Assembly (NCBI RefSeq): GCF_000612445.1
Contig: NZ_BALC01000001.1
Location: forward strand, 587,419 to 651,418
From: Liquorilactobacillus sucicola DSM 21376 = JCM 15457
GTDB taxonomy: Bacteria > Bacillota > Bacilli > Lactobacillales > Lactobacillaceae
DNA: 64,000 nt
Direction of reading: 5' to 3'
Shown here: one piece after another, positions 8,344-17,453 of the stretch
Layout: each line of letters starts with the position of its first letter
How positions within the stretch are numbered: position 1 is the stretch's first letter
The notes under the pieces: model-generated
Databases searched by the model: none
Told to the model about the DNA's origin: nothing
The model's input: only the letters and a program-made list of their open reading frames with translations
Program-made: the position numbers and the translations under genes

Positions 8344-9672
8344 TTATTTTGCATCAGTCAATTTTTCCAACCAATTAACATCCGTTTCATTGTGAAGATA
8401 TTCTGGTTCTTCTAAAAGCTGCGCCAGGAAGTCGAGGTTAGTCTGTATTCCACTAATCACAGTCTCGTCCAACGCTGTTTTCATCAAAGCAATTGCATTT
8501 TCACGATTGTGCCCGTGCACAATTATTTTCGCTATCATTGCATCATAATTCGGTGGTACACGATACCCTTGATATATGGCTGTATCGACTCGAACTCCAT
8601 AACCACTTGGAAGATGCAATGCGGTTATCTTTCCAGCACCTCTTGCATTGATTCTACATTCCAGAGCAAAGCCTTGATTTTCCAAGTGCATTTTCGGTGG
8701 AATGACTTTTTTACCTAAAGCTACCCTTAACTGCATTTCTACCAAGTCGGTATTGGTTATCAATTCAGTTACTGGATGCTCGACCTGAATTCTTGTATTC
8801 ATTTCCATGAAATAAAAATTTTTCGGTCCGTCTAAGAGAAACTCCATTGTCCCTGCACCCTCATAATTAAGCTTTTTCGCTGCCCTAATAGAAACCTCCA
8901 GCATTTTTTGGAGAGTATTATTACTTACCATCAGTGCAGGCGCTTCTTCCAAAATCTTTTGATGATTAAGTTGCAATGTGCAATCGCGCTCACGCAATCC
9001 CAGAACGTTGCCAAATTGATCTGCCATGAGCTGGACTTCAATATGACGTGGATGCGGTAAATATTTTTCAAGGTACATTTCTGAATTACTGAAAGCATGC
9101 TGTGCTTCTTGTTGAGCGACAGTAAACTCTTTAGCAAAATCTTCTTTTCTTTGAATAACACGCATACCTTTTCCTCCGCCACCAGCACTTGCCTTCAGCA
9201 TCACTGGGAATTCAATCATGCTTGCATAGCGTAGCCCTTCAGCTACAGTCAGAAAACCTTGGGGGCTACCTGGGATAACCGGTACACCAGCATTTTTCAT
9301 TGTTTGCCTAGCAGTAGCTTTTTCGCCCATTAAAGCTATTACTTGGGCACTCGGACCAACAAATTTTAGTTTATTGTCTTCACATTTTTGTGCAAACTCT
9401 GCGTTTTCGGATAAGAACCCATAACCAGGGTGAATAAGATCAGCGCCTGTCATTTTAGCTGCTTCAATTATATTATTTTGCTTTAAATAACTTTTAGCCG
9501 GTTCTGGTGGCCCGATGCAAACAGCCTCATCTGCTAGTCGGACGTGAAGGGCCTCTTTGTCGGCTGTAGAATAAACAGCGACCGCAGCTAAACCAAGTGT
9601 ATGGCACGCACGGATAATGCGGACAGCGATTTCACCTCGATTGGCAATCAAAACTTTTTTCACCTTTTTCAC
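8344..9672 (-). CDS. accC: Biotin carboxylase subunit (AccC-like)
   Basis: The 442-residue ATP-grasp enzyme begins with KVLIANRGEIAVRIIRA. It has the glycine-rich ATP loop SAGGGGKGMRV around residue 165 and the catalytic EMNTRIQVEHPVTE segment near residue 290. It would carboxylate the biotin of the adjacent carrier protein with bicarbonate and ATP. It lies one base from accB. No accA or accD carboxyltransferase genes are nearby; instead pxpB and pxpC are the upstream neighbours, so the biotin acceptor may serve oxoproline metabolism rather than fatty acid synthesis. Confidence 0.9.
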   Translation of the reverse strand: MKKVKKVLIANRGEIAVRIIRACHTLGLAAVAVYSTADKEALHVRLADEAVCIGPPEPAKSYLKQNNIIEAAKMTGADLIHPGYGFLSENAEFAQKCEDNKLKFVGPSAQVIALMGEKATARQTMKNAGVPVIPGSPQGFLTVAEGLRYASMIEFPVMLKASAGGGGKGMRVIQRKEDFAKEFTVAQQEAQHAFSNSEMYLEKYLPHPRHIEVQLMADQFGNVLGLRERDCTLQLNHQKILEEAPALMVSNNTLQKMLEVSIRAAKKLNYEGAGTMEFLLDGPKNFYFMEMNTRIQVEHPVTELITNTDLVEMQLRVALGKKVIPPKMHLENQGFALECRINARGAGKITALHLPSGYGVRVDTAIYQGYRVPPNYDAMIAKIIVHGHNRENAIALMKTALDETVISGIQTNLDFLAQLLEEPEYLHNETDVNWLEKLTDAK

Positions 9673-9673
9673 C

Positions 9674-10105
9674 TCAATTTTCTATTTTAAAAAGTACTTG
9701 ATCATATTCAACGACCGTCGCATTTTCAACTAGAACAGCAGCAATCGTCCCATCAGCAGGGGCCTTGACCTCATTCATCATTTTCATGGCTTCAATAATG
9801 GCGATAGTCTGGCCTTTCTTTACACGGTCCTTGACTTTGACGAAAGACGGTTTATCGGGTTCGGGTGAAAGGTACAACGTGCCAACTAATGGCGCTGTTA
9901 CACGTATTTTTGTTTCGTCAATTTTTTTTGCTGTTTCTTCTTGAGAGGTTACATGTTTTTTTCTTGCACTATGTTCTATTCCAAGTGCTGTTGTACTTTT
10001 TTGTCTCTCCAGAACGACCTTTACATCTTTTTCTTCGAGTTCTAATCGATAAAGATCCGAGCCACTAAATAGCTTGATGAGACTTTCAATTTTTTTTATT
10101 TCCAT
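9674..10105 (-). CDS. accB: Biotin carboxyl carrier protein (AccB-like)
   Basis: The 143-residue carrier has a variable N-terminal region followed by a C-terminal biotinyl domain with the EAMKMMNEV motif; the lysine of AMKM is the biotin attachment site. The linker is charged rather than Pro/Ala-rich. It is co-transcribed with the biotin carboxylase and the Pxp subunits and would be biotinylated by a BirA ligase encoded elsewhere. Confidence 0.88.
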   Translation of the reverse strand: MEIKKIESLIKLFSGSDLYRLELEEKDVKVVLERQKSTTALGIEHSARKKHVTSQEETAKKIDETKIRVTAPLVGTLYLSPEPDKPSFVKVKDRVKKGQTIAIIEAMKMMNEVKAPADGTIAAVLVENATVVEYDQVLFKIEN

Positions 10106-10123
10106 TATGCAAACTCCCTTCCA

Positions 10124-11149
10124 CTAGCTCTTTGAAACTAGCAGTTGTTCTATCTTCTGTGCCGTTTTACGCGCTGGACCAATCGGATAACGATATCGTT
10201 GCTTATTTAAGAATATTTTGAACTTTTTTAGTTCAGTTCGTTGTGCAAGAAATGCTGCTGTTGCTTCCTTAAAAGACACAACTTTGAAGCGTAACTGATG
10301 TTTATTATCCAACTGAACAAGTTTTCTAAGATCAGCCAAGACAACTGTAGCTATAACAGGATAGCCCCCCGTTGTTTGTCTATCTGTCAAAAGAACGATT
10401 GGAAGACCATCACGTGTAATCTGAATGTTCCCTAAGATTGTTCCCTCTGAAAGCATATTATTATCTGGAACGGGCAACCTTGTTCCGCTTAAGCGATACC
10501 CCATTCTGTCAGCTTGCTGAGAAATAACATATAGGTTTTCTCTAAACCTCTCTTGCGCCACAGCTGTAAAATTATTCCACTGTGGCCCCTTAACAACTCG
10601 TATTTCAACATCTTTTTTATTTTTAAGCATTTTTTCAGTCGAGAATTCACGGAATTGATAACTTGGCATTTTGAAACACTCATTTAAAGGAAGCCGATCT
10701 CCCCTTTGTAAAACACGACCTTTTAAACCACCCAATCTGAGCCTGACTGTCGTGGAGCGACTGTTCAAAATAGGTTTTGTGAAAAAACCGCCATTTGCAA
10801 CGGCAACATACCCGTAGCGTCCAGAAGTCAGCGGTTTAAACATAAGAATCGAACCTGTCTCCACTCTATAAACCCTATTTAAAAATATTTGCTGACCATC
10901 TAATGTTGGGCATGATTCACCGCCCGTTATGGCAATAAAAGTTGTGCAGTAGAATCTGATTTTAGGCCCTAGCATGCAAAACTCTAATGTCGCTGCATTT
11001 TCCTCATTATCAACCAACACATTGGCTAGACGTTGTGCCATATTGTCGACCGCTCCTGAAACTGGGATGCCCTCTGCCTGATAGTTAGGACGTCCAAGAT
11101 CTTGAATAGTAGTCGCTAAACCCCCATCTAATATTTCAACTGTTTTCAA
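10124..11149 (-). CDS. pxpC: 5-oxoprolinase subunit C (KipA/AHS2 family)
   Basis: The 341-residue protein has the AHS2/KipA features: ILDGGLATTIQDLGRPNYQ at the N-terminus, ITGGE, and the TDRQTTGGYPVIATV block near residue 250. This domain is homologous to part of the carboxyltransferase domain of urea carboxylase. It acts with PxpB and PxpA in 5-oxoproline hydrolysis. Its ATG overlaps the end of pxpB by four bases, which implies translational coupling and a PxpB-PxpC complex. Confidence 0.9.
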   Translation of the reverse strand: MKTVEILDGGLATTIQDLGRPNYQAEGIPVSGAVDNMAQRLANVLVDNEENAATLEFCMLGPKIRFYCTTFIAITGGESCPTLDGQQIFLNRVYRVETGSILMFKPLTSGRYGYVAVANGGFFTKPILNSRSTTVRLRLGGLKGRVLQRGDRLPLNECFKMPSYQFREFSTEKMLKNKKDVEIRVVKGPQWNNFTAVAQERFRENLYVISQQADRMGYRLSGTRLPVPDNNMLSEGTILGNIQITRDGLPIVLLTDRQTTGGYPVIATVVLADLRKLVQLDNKHQLRFKVVSFKEATAAFLAQRTELKKFKIFLNKQRYRYPIGPARKTAQKIEQLLVSKS

Positions 11150-11889
11150 AAAAATTCCCCCTGATCAAGCTCATTCAACTGATATTCACCGTCTAAATCA
11201 AGCTTTTGAATATAGTAAAAGTCTTTTTTGGAGATAGCCTTAAATCTGATATAATCTCCAGCAAAGTAACGAGGTTCAGGATGATTATAATCATACAGTT
11301 TAACCGGTGTACGCCCTATAAGTCTCCACCCGCCTGGTGCTTCTACGGGATACATACCTGTCTGTTTGCCTGCAATGGCAACACTACCGGCTGGAACCTT
11401 AGCACGTGGATTTCTCAGCCGTGGCATCGCAATTTTGCTTGGAACAGATCCCATATAGGCAAAACCTGGCATAAACCCCATCATGTAAATGAGATATGGC
11501 TCTTCTGTGTGAGTCCTAATCAACTCATCAAAAGTTGTTTTCCCATATTTAGATACAGCATCAAGATCCGGGCCAAACTCTTCGTCATAACAAACTGGAA
11601 TCTCAATTACATGTTTTTTCCCCTCATTTTCTAAAAACGAGTGTTTTTCAATTATTGAAGTTATTTGCTTCGTTAATTCCGCATAATTAGTCTGAAAAAT
11701 ATCAAAGTTAACTGTTAAAGTATGGTAAGCAGGTATAATTCCTGTAATTCCTCCATCTTTTCCAATACTTTTCAATAAAGTGTGTGCTAATGAATGAATC
11801 AACCGATTTTCTTCTGCGTTGATTGTTGCTTCAAAAACAACGTTTAGTGCCTGTTCACCTACGGGTACAAATCGATACTCATACACCAT
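11146..11889 (-). CDS. pxpB: 5-oxoprolinase subunit B (KipI/AHS1 family)
   Basis: The 247-residue AHS1/KipI family protein contains MMGFMPGFAYMGSVP, RNPRAKVPAGSVAIAG and the QTGMYPVEAPGGWRLIGRTP block, all typical of the family. It is the first gene of the operon, with GGGAG before the ATG. In Bacillus the homologue also inhibits the sporulation kinase KinA, a role not expected in a non-sporulating lactobacillus. No KipR-type regulator is next to it. Confidence 0.9.
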   Translation of the reverse strand: MVYEYRFVPVGEQALNVVFEATINAEENRLIHSLAHTLLKSIGKDGGITGIIPAYHTLTVNFDIFQTNYAELTKQITSIIEKHSFLENEGKKHVIEIPVCYDEEFGPDLDAVSKYGKTTFDELIRTHTEEPYLIYMMGFMPGFAYMGSVPSKIAMPRLRNPRAKVPAGSVAIAGKQTGMYPVEAPGGWRLIGRTPVKLYDYNHPEPRYFAGDYIRFKAISKKDFYYIQKLDLDGEYQLNELDQGEFF

Positions 11890-12010
11890 ACTTATTTCTC
11901 CCTTCTCTTAAAATTAAAATAAGGTTAGAAGTCAATGTTCACATTTTACACACACAAATAAATTACTGTCTACACTGTGAAAAAGATAATTTATCCTTTT
12001 TAAATAAAAA

Positions 12011-12024
12011 TCAAGCGTTTACAA
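12011..12024. promoter_or_regulatory. Candidate cre (CcpA) site upstream of the oxoprolinase operon
   Basis: On the minus strand TTGTAAACGCTTGA matches the cre consensus WTGNAANCGNWNNCW except for one position near the end. It lies about 120 bases upstream of pxpB and suggests carbon catabolite control. Confidence 0.5.
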
Positions 12025-12216
12025 AGCTGTGATATACAATTATTCTTTGTTTTAATTATTTTAATATCCATATTTGTTTTCTTTCGAATCAAATATCCCT
12101 TATTTTTTTATTTTTTGATGATTCAATAAATGTTACAATATCACTAATCTTTTTCTAATAAAAAAAGATTTACGGTACCTACTCAGTGTTCGCTACAAAG
12201 GAGGAGATTATTTACC

Positions 12217-13131
12217 TTGAAAGTTATCTACATTACAGAGCCTATTGATCAAAGTGGTCTTGATTTTCTAAAAAAAGCTGGTTTTTCAACTTATGTTCGC
12301 CCACAAAATTTATCGATCTCAGAAAGTCAGACGCAAATAAATTTTCAGCAAGTTGTTGGTATGGTAATTCGTGCGCACAGACTCAGCATATCAGAATTAA
12401 AGCTGTTTCCAAATCTTGTGATCGTTGCCCGGCACGGTGTTGGTGTTGATAACCTGCCCTTAAAGTCATTAAAAGAACGCGGTATACGGCTCACCTATAT
12501 CCCTGGACTGAATGCTAGTTCTGTTGCTGAACTAACATTGCTTCTCATTTTAAATTTGCTTAGAAAAATACCTGTCAACAAGAAATCGAATTCTTTTCCT
12601 GCGGGTTCATTGCTCGAGCATAAAAAAATCGGTTTAATCGGATATGGTAAAATTGCGCAAAAACTCAGTTCATATTTAAAACCTTTCGATATTGAATTGC
12701 TTGTTTATAACCACCGACCTAAAAGATTGGCTTATGGAACACAGGTCTCTCTTGAACATTTATTAACCGAGTCTGATGTCATCAGCATTCATATACCAGC
12801 TGTAAAAAACACAATTGATTTAATCAATGAAACAGCATTTAAAAGAATGAAAAAAAACGCTATTTTAATTAATACCGCACGTGGTTCAATTATTAATAGT
12901 GATGCTCTATACAAGGCATTACTTGATAAAAAAATAGCTGGAGCAGCAGTTGATGTATTCGAGCCAGGTCAAATATATACCTTGCAAGACTTTTCAAAAT
13001 TTGCTAATTTTATTATCACCCCGCATATCGGTGCGGATACAAACGAAACATTACGTGTTTCTTCAATGCGATGCGCGAAAGAAATTCAGCTTTTTTTTGA
13101 AGGCCAAAAACCGATTAAGTCTTATTTTTAA
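12217..13131 (+). CDS. D-isomer-specific 2-hydroxyacid dehydrogenase
   Basis: The 304-residue protein has the split substrate/NAD architecture of this family. It has HGVGVDNLPL in the substrate domain, LIGYGKIAQKL as the nucleotide-binding loop, the catalytic arginine in NTARGSIINSDAL, a glutamate after VDVF and the catalytic histidine in PHIGADT. It lacks the ACT domain of long phosphoglycerate dehydrogenases. Translation starts at TTG behind AAAGGAGGAG, at a slightly long spacing. The substrate is unknown. It diverges from the oxoprolinase operon. Confidence 0.8.
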   Translation: MKVIYITEPIDQSGLDFLKKAGFSTYVRPQNLSISESQTQINFQQVVGMVIRAHRLSISELKLFPNLVIVARHGVGVDNLPLKSLKERGIRLTYIPGLNASSVAELTLLLILNLLRKIPVNKKSNSFPAGSLLEHKKIGLIGYGKIAQKLSSYLKPFDIELLVYNHRPKRLAYGTQVSLEHLLTESDVISIHIPAVKNTIDLINETAFKRMKKNAILINTARGSIINSDALYKALLDKKIAGAAVDVFEPGQIYTLQDFSKFANFIITPHIGADTNETLRVSSMRCAKEIQLFFEGQKPIKSYF

Positions 13132-13194
13132 TACGTGTCTGCAAACCTCTATTTTGAAATTACCAACACATTAATTCGTATATTTTAACTAAAA

Positions 13195-13273
13195 AGGAGC
13201 TGGGGTCAAAAAAACACCTCCAGAGTTAAAGTTGTTACTTTAACTTGGGGGCCTCATTTAACCTAGCTCCTTC
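13195..13273 (+). terminator. Terminator with nested stems
   Basis: An outer stem AAGGAGCT ... AGCTCCTT surrounds an inner stem made of AGTTAAAGT and ACTTTAACT, followed by a T-rich run. The outer arms resemble the right end of the dispersed intergenic repeat. Confidence 0.6.
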
Positions 13274-13441
13274 ATTTTTTGTATAACCGTGACCATATAC
13301 GTAAGTCAGTCAAAATTCTTCGTCTAACTCGAATTTTACTGGCTTCGCACAGCTTTTTGAATCCTGCATTATGCAGTCCATATGTTCCAACCATTAAGTC
13401 TTTTCAAATACTTATCCTGTTACTTATCTTTTCGTCAATTA

Positions 13442-15209
13442 TTAACGATATGAATGTAACATCAGTGCAAGTAACCTATACGTATAAGTTCTTTTTGAAT
13501 GATACTTTTCTATTATTTTATTAAGTTTAGCACCATTATCTGTGATAATACCGTTGACCCCCATACTTAGATCACCATACATCGAAAGGCTGCGATTAAC
13601 AGTCCAAGTGTAAACACCCTTATGCTGCCTTTGTGCATCCCTTATGAAATCATCATTTAAGGTGCTGTACTCAACTGAGTAAAAATTTGCGGCTGATTTG
13701 GGAACACCAAGGACATTAAAAGGCAGAATGTATCCAACTTTCAGTTGCGGCATCCTTCGTTTGAGCTCATAAACTGTCCTATAATCAAGGGAGTGAACAG
13801 CGTCATGATGATGCAGCAATTTTTCCCCATACTTATTTACAAAAACATCCAACATGTTTTTCGAATCATACTTACTTACCTTGATCTCTACAATCAGCGG
13901 CTGGTGTATTTTATGCGCTATATCCAGATATTTATCAAAACTAACAAGTTTGGCTGTATGGTTTCCTTCACGTGCAGTCAACCTCGTCGCCTGTTTCAAG
14001 GTAAGCTTTTGCGCTACCAGTTTTTTACCGGTTAAGTTTTTTTAAATCTGAATCATGGCTCACTACAAATCTATGATCCTTTGTTTCTTGAATATCCATT
14101 TCTGTGTAATAAGGTTTAGCACTTTGATGTGTTTTCTTCAATGCACTTATAGAATTTTGTAATGCATTATCCCCATCTACTCCTCTATGCGCAATAACAA
14201 GCGGTTCATTACGATTTGGCTGCCGCATAAGCTTATAGTTAGTTTGTATCCGAATAACTAAGAGAATTATAAAGCCGCTCAAAAGAAGAGTTTCCAGCAT
14301 TCGATACTTTCTTTGATGTACAGCTTGAACTAGTTTTAAATCTTTCCCTTTTAACTTTAACTGCTGCTCCCTTTTTAGAAATAGTAGAATAATTTGCATC
14401 GATCCGCTAATAACAATTGCTGATGTTGTTAATCGTACAAACCATGCAATAGTTGAAAGAAGTGTTGCAGAGTATAGCGCCAATCCGCTCCAAACTTGTT
14501 CAATCCCCCATTGAACGGTCAATAGAACCGAATAAAGCAGCACATTAAAAGCTAATGCCGTTAAAAATAACGTTACAAAAGATGCAACTAATCTCCAGAA
14601 GTGTTTCTTACTCAAACTAAGTGACTGCTGGATAGCTTGTTTCAGGGGTAACTGCTGTAAGATCATCAAGGGCAATGCAAATAATAATCTCACTCCGAGA
14701 TAAATTAAAATTGTATATAGCAACACCAGTAGTGTAACAAAAATACGTCGCTCCTTAAAAATATAATCTAAAATAAAAATTGGGATCTTGATTTTGGAAA
14801 GTAATTCAGAAGTATAACCCGTTCCGCTAAATGGCAGAATTAGTAAAAAATAAAATAGAAAGAAAAATATTTTTGTTGAAAAAACCGCCGTTGCTTCTTT
14901 AAAACTATGGCGCAGCATAGCATAAGTTGAAAAATTCTTTTGCTCAGTATAACTGTAACTGCTGAGCAAAAGAAATGTATATTCAAAATACGCCGCATAT
15001 AGCAGCAAAACGATAAATAAAGTCCCACCTGCCAGAGTCAAGTACGAGAACTGAGACATAAAATAACTGTACTCATCAGCATCAAATAACCAATTACCGC
15101 ATACGACCAATGCAGGTATTACGATAAAAAGGATAAACATATTCGCCACTAAAATATTGCTTAAATATGTCTTTCTTCCCTTATTGCCGCCTTTTCGTCC
15201 AAGATTCAC
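13442..15209 (-). pseudogene. Membrane glycerophosphodiester phosphodiesterase, frameshifted
   Basis: Two open frames form one gene. The first (15209-14025) gives about 325 residues with roughly eight membrane helices and then the start of a GDPD domain, with VIAHRGVDGDN, EMDIQETKD and VVSHDSDL. The rest of the catalytic domain, ending with GVYTWTVNR and GVNGIITDN, continues in another frame (13999-13442). The break is at a run of seven A residues near 14040; removing one A joins the frames as DLKNLTGKK. The restored ~590-residue protein would hydrolyse glycerophosphodiesters. Start is GTG. Sequencing error or recent mutation both fit. Confidence 0.85.
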
Positions 15210-15352
15210 CTTGTCACATCCCTTTTTCCTCTACGACTCAATTCCATTACATATTCTACTAGAAAAAAAACAGTCTTCAAGTTGAACTTGTATAATGTCA
15301 AAGAATTCTGAGGGAAAAGTCAATTTGAACTACTTTTGGTACTAAAAAAGTT

Positions 15353-17041
15353 TTAGTTTTCAAGGAGTAGTGCCTGGTAAGGCAATAACGTAAGTCCATT
15401 TTTACTTATTTGCACATGTTGTTGGTTATTCAATACTATGTTTTGCCCAAAATTTCGCAACGATTGTTTTTCATTACTTAAATTAACTAAAACTGTAATT
15501 TTACTATCAGTGAGAACCCGTTCGTAAGCAATTACGGTCGACGGTACATCCTTAACTTCTAGAAGTTCACCATCAGCAAAAACACTTTGGAATTCTTCCT
15601 TCTTTCTTAACTGACTCATTTTACGATAGTAGTTTAAAACAGAATCAGAGTTCTGATTTTCTACTTTTACATTGATTCCTTTTCTATCATTTCCCATTTT
15701 CAACCATGGTATAGCTTGTGAAAATCCACCGAACTTTTCATCAGTCCATTGCATCGGAGTACGCGCATTATCCCTTGATTTAGAATTTACTATTTTCAAA
15801 GCTTCCGCTTGCGAATAACCTTCACTAAGAGCCATTTTGTAATTGTTGATTGAAGAAACATCATTGAACTCATTAATGCTTTTGCGTTCAAAATTTTTCA
15901 TTCCTAGTTCTTGACCTTGATAAATAAACGGTGTCCCTGGTAGGAAATAATACATTGTTGCTAAAGCCTTAGCAGCTGTAGGAGTTTGGTCAGCAGAATT
16001 TTTGATTAATTTCGATAATACCCTAGGCTGATCATGGTTTTCCAAAACATTGGCAGACCATCCATTAACTCTTTTAACTGCACGCTGACTATTAAAAAGT
16101 GTAGTTTTCAAGGTTTTAATATTCCAATCTGTCTTTCCGCGATACCATTCATCAGCGCTTTTAACTTCGATATTCATATAGCTAAAATCAAAAATCATTG
16201 AGAAGTAACCATCTGGACCAATGTACTTTTCTAAATCCTTCTCTGGAACACCATATGCTTCTCCAACAGTTAGTGCATTATACTTATCAAAAGTCTCACG
16301 TTTTAATTCATCCAAAAACAAATCTAGCCCTGGACGATTTTGGCCCTTTTTAACTACAGCTGCTAGTCCATCATTCCCATCTGCTGGTATACTTGCCCAA
16401 TCAAGATCTTTCTTAAGGTGCGTGATTGCATCAATTCTGAAACCAGCTATCCCTTTTTCAAGCCACCAGTTAATCATCTTATAAATTTGTTTCCGCAAAA
16501 TCGGGTTTTCCCAATTCAAATCTGGTTGTTGAGGTGCAAAAGTATGGAAGTAATACGTTCCCGGTTCGTTTTTGACTTCGGTCCACGTTGATCCTCCGAA
16601 AATTGAGCGCCAATTATTCGGCTTTTTTCCATCTTTTGTAGTTTTAAAAATATAGTAATCGCGGTAAGGACTGGTTGGGGATTCAAGTGCTTTTTTAAAC
16701 CACTCATGCTGATCTGAAGTGTGATTTACCACAAGATCCATAATAATCTTGAGGTTTCTCTTTTTAGCTTCTCGCAAAAGTTTATCAAAATCTTCCATTG
16801 TCCCGAATTGCGGATCAATGTCCTGATAATCTGAAATATCATACCCCATATCGACCATTGGCGACTTGTAAACAGGTGAGATCCAGATCGTGGTTGCACC
16901 CAGAGTTTTGATATAATCAAGGTGTGCAATAATTCCCTGTAGATCACCAATGCCGTCATTGTTCGTATCCTGAAAAGACCTTGGATATATTTGATAGATT
17001 ACGTCTTTGTTCCACCAGTGTTTATTATTCGTGTTTTCCAT
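15353..17041 (-). CDS. GH13 alpha-glucosidase
   Basis: The 562-residue enzyme is a GH13 subfamily 31-type glucosidase. It opens with WWNKDVIYQIYPRSFQDTN and carries the nucleophile Asp in GFRIDAI (about residue 202), the acid/base Glu in VGEAYG (about 260) and the third carboxylate in ENHDQPR (about 335). Enzymes specific for alpha-1,6 bonds usually have Val after the nucleophile; here it is Ala, so alpha-1,4 substrates or sucrose isomers are possible as well as isomalto-oligosaccharides from dextran. It is cytoplasmic. Two cre-type sites lie upstream. Confidence 0.88.
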   Translation of the reverse strand: MENTNNKHWWNKDVIYQIYPRSFQDTNNDGIGDLQGIIAHLDYIKTLGATTIWISPVYKSPMVDMGYDISDYQDIDPQFGTMEDFDKLLREAKKRNLKIIMDLVVNHTSDQHEWFKKALESPTSPYRDYYIFKTTKDGKKPNNWRSIFGGSTWTEVKNEPGTYYFHTFAPQQPDLNWENPILRKQIYKMINWWLEKGIAGFRIDAITHLKKDLDWASIPADGNDGLAAVVKKGQNRPGLDLFLDELKRETFDKYNALTVGEAYGVPEKDLEKYIGPDGYFSMIFDFSYMNIEVKSADEWYRGKTDWNIKTLKTTLFNSQRAVKRVNGWSANVLENHDQPRVLSKLIKNSADQTPTAAKALATMYYFLPGTPFIYQGQELGMKNFERKSINEFNDVSSINNYKMALSEGYSQAEALKIVNSKSRDNARTPMQWTDEKFGGFSQAIPWLKMGNDRKGINVKVENQNSDSVLNYYRKMSQLRKKEEFQSVFADGELLEVKDVPSTVIAYERVLTDSKITVLVNLSNEKQSLRNFGQNIVLNNQQHVQISKNGLTLLPYQALLLEN

Positions 17042-17099
17042 ATTAAAAAGCCTCCATTACTATTCTTAGCAGTATCTATGTGTTAAGATACGCTTTCCA

Positions 17100-17153
17100 C
17101 AATCGTTTACAGTTACAGTGTAACTTTTTTTAGCTCTTTTGTAAACGATTGCA
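17100..17153. promoter_or_regulatory. Two inverted cre-type operators upstream of the alpha-glucosidase
   Basis: TTGTAAACGATTGCA (17139-17153) fits the cre consensus fully. A second copy of the core, CAATCGTTTACA (17100-17111), lies in the opposite orientation, giving a perfect 12-bp inverted repeat across about 30 bases. CcpA or a LacI-type sugar repressor would bind here and control the glucosidase gene. Confidence 0.7.
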
Positions 17154-17189
17154 AAAAAATGTTAGTTAGTCATAACTGAGTCCGATTAA

Positions 17190-17233
17190 AAACATCTCCA
17201 AAGTCAACACAGCAGTTAACTTTAGAGATGTTT
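17190..17233 (-). terminator. Terminator of the MHS transporter gene
   Basis: AAACATCTC and GAGATGTTT form the stem arms around a loop with further AAAGT/ACTTT pairing, and on the minus strand the stem is followed by T residues. Confidence 0.65.
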
Positions 17234-17453
17234 TTATGATTAGAATATTTGCTGCCTCGCGTAGTAACTAAAAATATTTTACACAGTCATAAATTCGCAA
17301 GAACTGTACATTGCCTGTTTACTTGATAAAGTACGCAAGAAAAATGCATAGAGTTCCAGCGAAATATCATTCTAAATTAAATAAACTTTTTTAAATGGAT
17401 GCCACCATTATTTCAACTGGTTTCAAATAAAAACTAAGGTAGAGAACCAAATG

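Noticed and set aside
8344..10105. accBC as part of a normal fatty acid synthesis acetyl-CoA carboxylase
   Set aside because: There is no accA, accD or fab gene nearby and the genes are embedded in the pxp operon. This is context only, so the alternative is kept open.
14025..14045. Programmed ribosomal frameshifting in the phosphodiesterase gene at TTTAAAA
   Set aside because: The heptamer would favour a -1 shift, but the downstream frame needs +1. Loss of one A in A7, by error or mutation, is simpler.
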